DNA of 34,640 nucleotides from the NCBI GenBank assembly GCA_023664305.1, contig JAMPFT010000028.1, forward strand, positions 1 to 34,640. The letters are read 5' to 3'. The stretch is from a bacterium (GTDB lineage: Bacteria > Bacillota > Clostridia > Lachnospirales > Lachnospiraceae). The notes beneath the pieces were generated by a model. That model was not told where the DNA came from, searched no databases, and saw only the letters and a list, made by a program, of their open reading frames with translations. Positions within the stretch are counted from its first letter, which is position 1. Each line of letters begins with the position of its first letter. This document shows positions 32,159 to 34,640 of this stretch, piece by piece. The position numbers were made by a program, and so were the translations under genes.

Positions 32159-32923
32159 CTAACCGTGGTTAGACGCATCTGCCCTCCTGGCCTTAATCCC
32201 GTCCAGAATCACCTTCTTCTTTTCCAGAAGCCTGGCCTTATCCATCGCCGGAACCCCCTTCAGCTTATAAGCCATGCCCAGGCTTTCGTACTTCTTTTCA
32301 CCCATCGTATGATAGGGGAGCACATCCAGAGCCTTGAGATTGCCAAACTGACCGATGAAATAACCCAGGTCAAACAGATATTTGTCATCGTCCGTGATAC
32401 CGGGCACCACCACATGCCGGATCCACATATCCACATGCTTTTCGTCCAGATACTCCGCAAATTTCAGAATGTTCCGGTTCGGCTGACTGGTGAGCTCCCG
32501 GTGCTTCTCCGGATCGATATGCTTGATATCCAGCATCACCAGATCGGTCATGCTCATAAGCCGATCCAGCTTTTCGCGCTGAACCGCGCTTTCCGGATTG
32601 TAAGCGATACCGGAGGAGTCGATACAGGTATGGATCCCACGTTCCTTTGCAAGCGTGAACAGATCGATCAGAAAATCAATCTGCATCAGTGGCTCCCCGC
32701 CGGTGACCGTAAGGCCGCCGCCGTTGGCATAAAAGGCGCTGTTCCTCTCATACTGCTCGATAATATAAGACGGCTCCATAAGAGTACCGCCGTTCATCTC
32801 CCAGGTATCGGGATTATGACAGTAAGCGCACCGCATGGGACACCCCTGTACAAACACGACAAACCGCGTGCCGGGACCGTCCACGGTGCCAAAACTTTCC
32901 AATGAGTGAATCCTGCCCTGCAT
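32159..32923 (-). CDS. pflA: pyruvate formate-lyase activating enzyme
   Basis: This 254-residue radical-SAM enzyme makes the glycyl radical on pyruvate formate-lyase. The [4Fe-4S] motif is C28-x3-C32-x2-C35 (GCPMRCAYC). TVTGGEPL near 80 and DIKHIDPEKHRELTS are typical. Length and start (MQGRIHSLESFGTVDGPGTRFVVF) match PflA proteins. AGGAAGGAG is upstream on the minus strand, and the intergenic DNA 32940-33050 contains two TATAAT-like boxes for a minus-strand promoter. pflB, which often precedes pflA, is not in the window; the recombinase segment lies where it might be expected. Confidence 0.93.
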   Translation of the reverse strand: MQGRIHSLESFGTVDGPGTRFVVFVQGCPMRCAYCHNPDTWEMNGGTLMEPSYIIEQYERNSAFYANGGGLTVTGGEPLMQIDFLIDLFTLAKERGIHTCIDSSGIAYNPESAVQREKLDRLMSMTDLVMLDIKHIDPEKHRELTSQPNRNILKFAEYLDEKHVDMWIRHVVVPGITDDDKYLFDLGYFIGQFGNLKALDVLPYHTMGEKKYESLGMAYKLKGVPAMDKARLLEKKKVILDGIKARRADASNHG

Positions 32924-33055
32924 AATAAAAGTCTCCTTCCTTCAGCAGATAATAATCCTATTATAATCAGGAACAAAATCATTATAACAAATAAGGGGAT
33001 AAATGAAAAGACAGTTTTATTTTAGTATAATGTCGGTTGGAACGCATAAAAAAAA

Positions 33056-33087
33056 GAATGCAACAAAAGATATAATTTGTTGTATTC
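33056..33087. repeat. left 32-bp recombination-site candidate
   Basis: Near-palindrome with 11-bp arms GAATGCAACAA and TTGTTGTATTC around AAGATATAAT. It matches the reverse complement of 34117-34148 at 28 of 32 positions. In the minus direction the hairpin is followed by eight T's (33055-33048), so it can also terminate transcripts running from the recombinase toward pflA. Confidence 0.8.
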
Positions 33088-33505
33088 CTGCCTTACACTA
33101 TCTATTTCGGATGAATCCGAAAAAACTTTAGCCCTGTTTGAAAATTTTTTATATCTTTCTCATTTGCCAGAGTAAATTCTACCCCCATTTATTTCAAATG
33201 CAAAAATTGCTTCGGCAAAAATCCCTTCTCACTTGTCTAACTTCCACCCCTGAGACGCTGCACAGCAGCCTGTTTTGGCGCAGCATAGCTTCCGGAACAG
33301 CAATCGGCGGGAGGCCGTGTCTGTTTTTGCGAACGCTCTGTTGAGATCAGTGTACTGAAAAGACGAAACGTATCTTGAAAGAATATCCGGTATTCCCGTT
33401 GACTTTGATGAATTGTCCGACAAAACATATTATGCTCCGACGAGCATACAGCCTCCCTGCTGACGACCGATGCGACCCTGTCTTGAAAATCGGCCTGTGT
33501 TACGC
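33088..33505. other. segment between left site and recombinase, no supportable gene
   Basis: Short open readings exist on both strands (for example 33428-33237 minus, with GGAG before its ATG) but have no recognisable family. One plus-strand stretch, DETYLERISGIPVDFDELSDK at about 33371-33430, looks protein-like but is cut by stops on both sides. Two perfect small hairpins are present: TTTCGGA-TGAA-TCCGAAA (33105-33122) and TATGCTC-CGAC-GAGCATA (33431-33448). It may be decayed coding DNA. Confidence 0.4.
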
Positions 33506-34090
33506 TTATAACGAAATTTTCAGAAAAACACTGTCCCTGTCATCCTGCTCGATTCCAAGATACCGTTTGGTGATCCGGAAAGAAGAGTGATTGTAGATAT
33601 CCATAAGCAGCACGGAGGACACACCCTGCCGCCAGGCGTGATAGCCGAAGGTCTTGCGGAGAGAATGACAGCTGATATGCCTGCTCATGCCGTTGGCGTC
33701 CGCGGCCTCCCTGATGATACGGAAGGCCTGACTGCGGCTGAGCGGCCGGTTGACGCCCTTCCTGCTGGGGAAAAGATAATCCTCCTCAGAGGGACTTGTC
33801 CGCAGCAGAGAAAAGTAATCCTGCAGCGCGTCGATGACAGCCTGATTCAGGGCGATCTGATTGACCTTTCCCGTTTTCTGCTCCGTAACACAAAGATGTG
33901 AAAAACAGGTCTGCCGGGAAAGGTCGTAGACATTTCCCCACCTTAATCCCAGCAGATCGGAGATCCGCAGGGCAGTATTCAGCCCCATCACGCAGAGGGT
34001 ATAATTTCTGACATTCGTTTTCCCCAGTAGATAATAATCCTTAAAATCCTGTAACTTTTCCGTGTTTCTGATTGGTTCTGCAGCGCTCAT
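33506..34090 (-). CDS. short tyrosine recombinase (candidate DNA invertase)
   Basis: This 194-residue protein is essentially a bare catalytic domain with all active residues: R42 (NTALRISDLLGL), K72 (EQKTGK), H142-x-x-R145 (CHSLRKTFGYHAW), H168 (YNHSS) and nucleophile Y177 (RYLGI). The N-terminal core-binding domain of phage integrases is missing. Small enzymes of this build include FimB/FimE-like and other phase-switch recombinases. GGAGG lies 7 nt before ATG 34090. An extended -10 (TGATATAAT, minus strand, 34136-34128) lies inside the right-hand site, so the enzyme may repress itself when bound. The two inverted sites on either side make site-specific inversion the likely reaction; excision or a mini-element are alternatives. 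Confidence 0.9.
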   Translation of the reverse strand: MSAAEPIRNTEKLQDFKDYYLLGKTNVRNYTLCVMGLNTALRISDLLGLRWGNVYDLSRQTCFSHLCVTEQKTGKVNQIALNQAVIDALQDYFSLLRTSPSEEDYLFPSRKGVNRPLSRSQAFRIIREAADANGMSRHISCHSLRKTFGYHAWRQGVSSVLLMDIYNHSSFRITKRYLGIEQDDRDSVFLKISL

Positions 34091-34116
34091 GCTTTTTCCT
34101 CCATTCTTTGGTCTGC

Positions 34117-34148
34117 GAATACAACATATTATATCAAATGTTGCATTC
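34117..34148. repeat. right 32-bp recombination-site candidate (inverted copy)
   Basis: In reverse complement the arms are GAATGCAACAT and ATGTTGTATTC around TTGATATAAT. Compared with the left site, the innermost arm bases changed together (A/T to T/A), so pairing is kept. The asymmetric centre GATATAAT is shared and sets the opposite orientation. Confidence 0.8.
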
Positions 34149-34230
34149 GAAAGATTGCCGGACGGTGAAAAAGGAAGCGCGTTTCAAACGCAGATTGGCA
34201 GGGAAGCCGGAGGACGGCAGGGAGGTTGAG

Positions 34231-34533
34231 ATGTTAAGACTGACGGTAAGCACGGAAGAGTATTTGATGCTGGGGGACGATATCAAGGTAGTCTTTCTCG
34301 GAGGAACGGGAAAGCACATGCGGATCATGATAGACGCCCCGAAGGATGTAAACATCGTGCGCAGCAGCGTGATCGAGAAAAAGTTCGCTGAGGATCCGGA
34401 GCTGCAGGCAAAGCTTCCGAAATACTACGCCGAGCCGGAAAGACCGATGAAGTACCGGAAAAAGAGAGTAATCGTAACGGGCGCGGCAGGACAGGACAAT
34501 TCCTCCGACCGGCAGTCCCGGGAAGAAAAGTAA
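34231..34533 (+). CDS. csrA: CsrA-like RNA-binding regulator with C-terminal extension
   Basis: This is a 100-residue protein. Residues 1-50 fit CsrA: ML-LT at the start, LGDDIKVVFLGGTGKHMRIMIDAPKDVNIVR with the RNA-contacting R44. CsrA dimers bind GGA in mRNA leaders and control translation, in Gram-positives notably of flagellin. The tail (51-100) is longer than in standard CsrA of 60-75 residues, basic then S/D-rich. ATG 34231 follows GGGAGG; upstream in-frame starts run back into the recombinase region and have no such site. Bases 34149-34230 show no promoter. Transcription may come from the recombinase segment. It reads away from the segment. Confidence 0.75.
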   Translation: MLRLTVSTEEYLMLGDDIKVVFLGGTGKHMRIMIDAPKDVNIVRSSVIEKKFAEDPELQAKLPKYYAEPERPMKYRKKRVIVTGAAGQDNSSDRQSREEK

Positions 34534-34640
34534 GAGGCAGCCGCCGGACGGCGTTCGGACAGGGAACGGAAAGAGCTGCAAGACAGGATAATAACCGGAT
34601 GCGGAAGCATCGAAGCCAAGGGCCCGGCCAGGGCGGAAGC
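34534..34640. other. window end, nothing recognised
   Basis: GC-rich DNA after the csrA-like stop. No start with a good ribosome binding site, terminator or repeat could be supported before the sequence ends. Confidence 0.3.

Noticed and set aside
33056-33087. Reading the left 32-bp palindrome only as an intrinsic terminator
   Set aside because: It does have a T tract in the minus direction, but the inverted 28/32 copy at 34117-34148 has none and flanks the recombinase, so a recombination site explains both better.
33229-33428. Minus-strand reading of about 63 codons downstream of the recombinase, with GGAG before one ATG
   Set aside because: Cysteine- and arginine-rich composition, no recognisable family, and a plus-strand reading over the same bases looks equally plausible; left as unassigned.
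33423-34132. 10-bp direct repeat AACATATTAT on both sides of the recombinase gene
   Set aside because: Short, AT-rich and explained on the right by the 32-bp site; the left copy lacks the arms, so chance is likely.
1-34640. CRISPR array, rRNA genes, complete insertion sequence, replication origin
   Set aside because: No regularly spaced direct repeats, no rRNA motifs, no DDE transposase and no origin-like box clusters were seen on either strand.

Overview
The window looks like a chromosomal segment of a gut-type Clostridia member, most likely Lachnospiraceae. The grounds are strong AGGAGG-type ribosome binding sites, a Gram-positive sugar-import locus whose ABC transporters lack a local ATPase, lipoproteins with short lipoboxes, a DUF951 gene upstream of rpsF-ssb-rpsR, the gdpP-rplI-dnaB order, and PflA with a small 2[4Fe-4S] ferredoxin. 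No rRNA or CRISPR array was seen.

Layout. Bases 1-870 hold the end of a tRNA-Glu, a truncated tRNA-Cys, an intact tRNA-Cys with terminator and a fragment of a tyrosine integrase: a worn integration site. Bases 741-3293 carry a three-gene unit: an AbiEi-like (type IV toxin-antitoxin) gene, an AbiEii-like nucleotidyltransferase toxin and a metallophosphoesterase, behind a near-consensus promoter flanked by inverted repeats. Next come a sirtuin (minus strand), a repeat-rich intergenic region, a YdcF-like membrane protein, DUF951, and rpsF-ssb-rpsR.

Bases 6940-27005 form a roughly 20 kb carbohydrate cassette inserted between rpsR and gdpP, which sit close together in many Firmicutes. A LacI-family regulator is divergent from a long plus-strand run: lipoprotein solute-binding protein with Ig-like tail, a membrane-anchored CBM-like/solute-binding fusion, a permease pair, a secreted NHL-propeller/TPR protein with a C-terminal membrane anchor, a YIP1 membrane protein, a large DUF5696 protein, a second permease pair, a GH30 lipoprotein with endo-beta-1,6-galactanase features and a GH35 beta-galactosidase. 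LacI-type palindromes lie at both divergent promoters. The enzymes suggest beta-1,6-galactan (type II arabinogalactan side chains) as substrate. After the GH35 lies a LacI paralogue reduced by internal deletion to its two ends.

Bases 27130-31870 are gdpP, rplI, dnaB and a MerR-like gene. On the minus strand follow a ferredoxin and pflA.

The most unusual object is at 33056-34148. A short but catalytically complete tyrosine recombinase is bracketed by two 32-bp near-palindromic sites, 28/32 identical and in opposite orientation, with compensatory changes in their arms. This is the geometry of an invertible DNA switch. It lies directly upstream of a csrA-like gene with no promoter of its own that I can see, and next to pflA on the other side. 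The second system worth attention is the transporter module with NHL/TPR, YIP1 and DUF5696 proteins, whose joint role is undefined.
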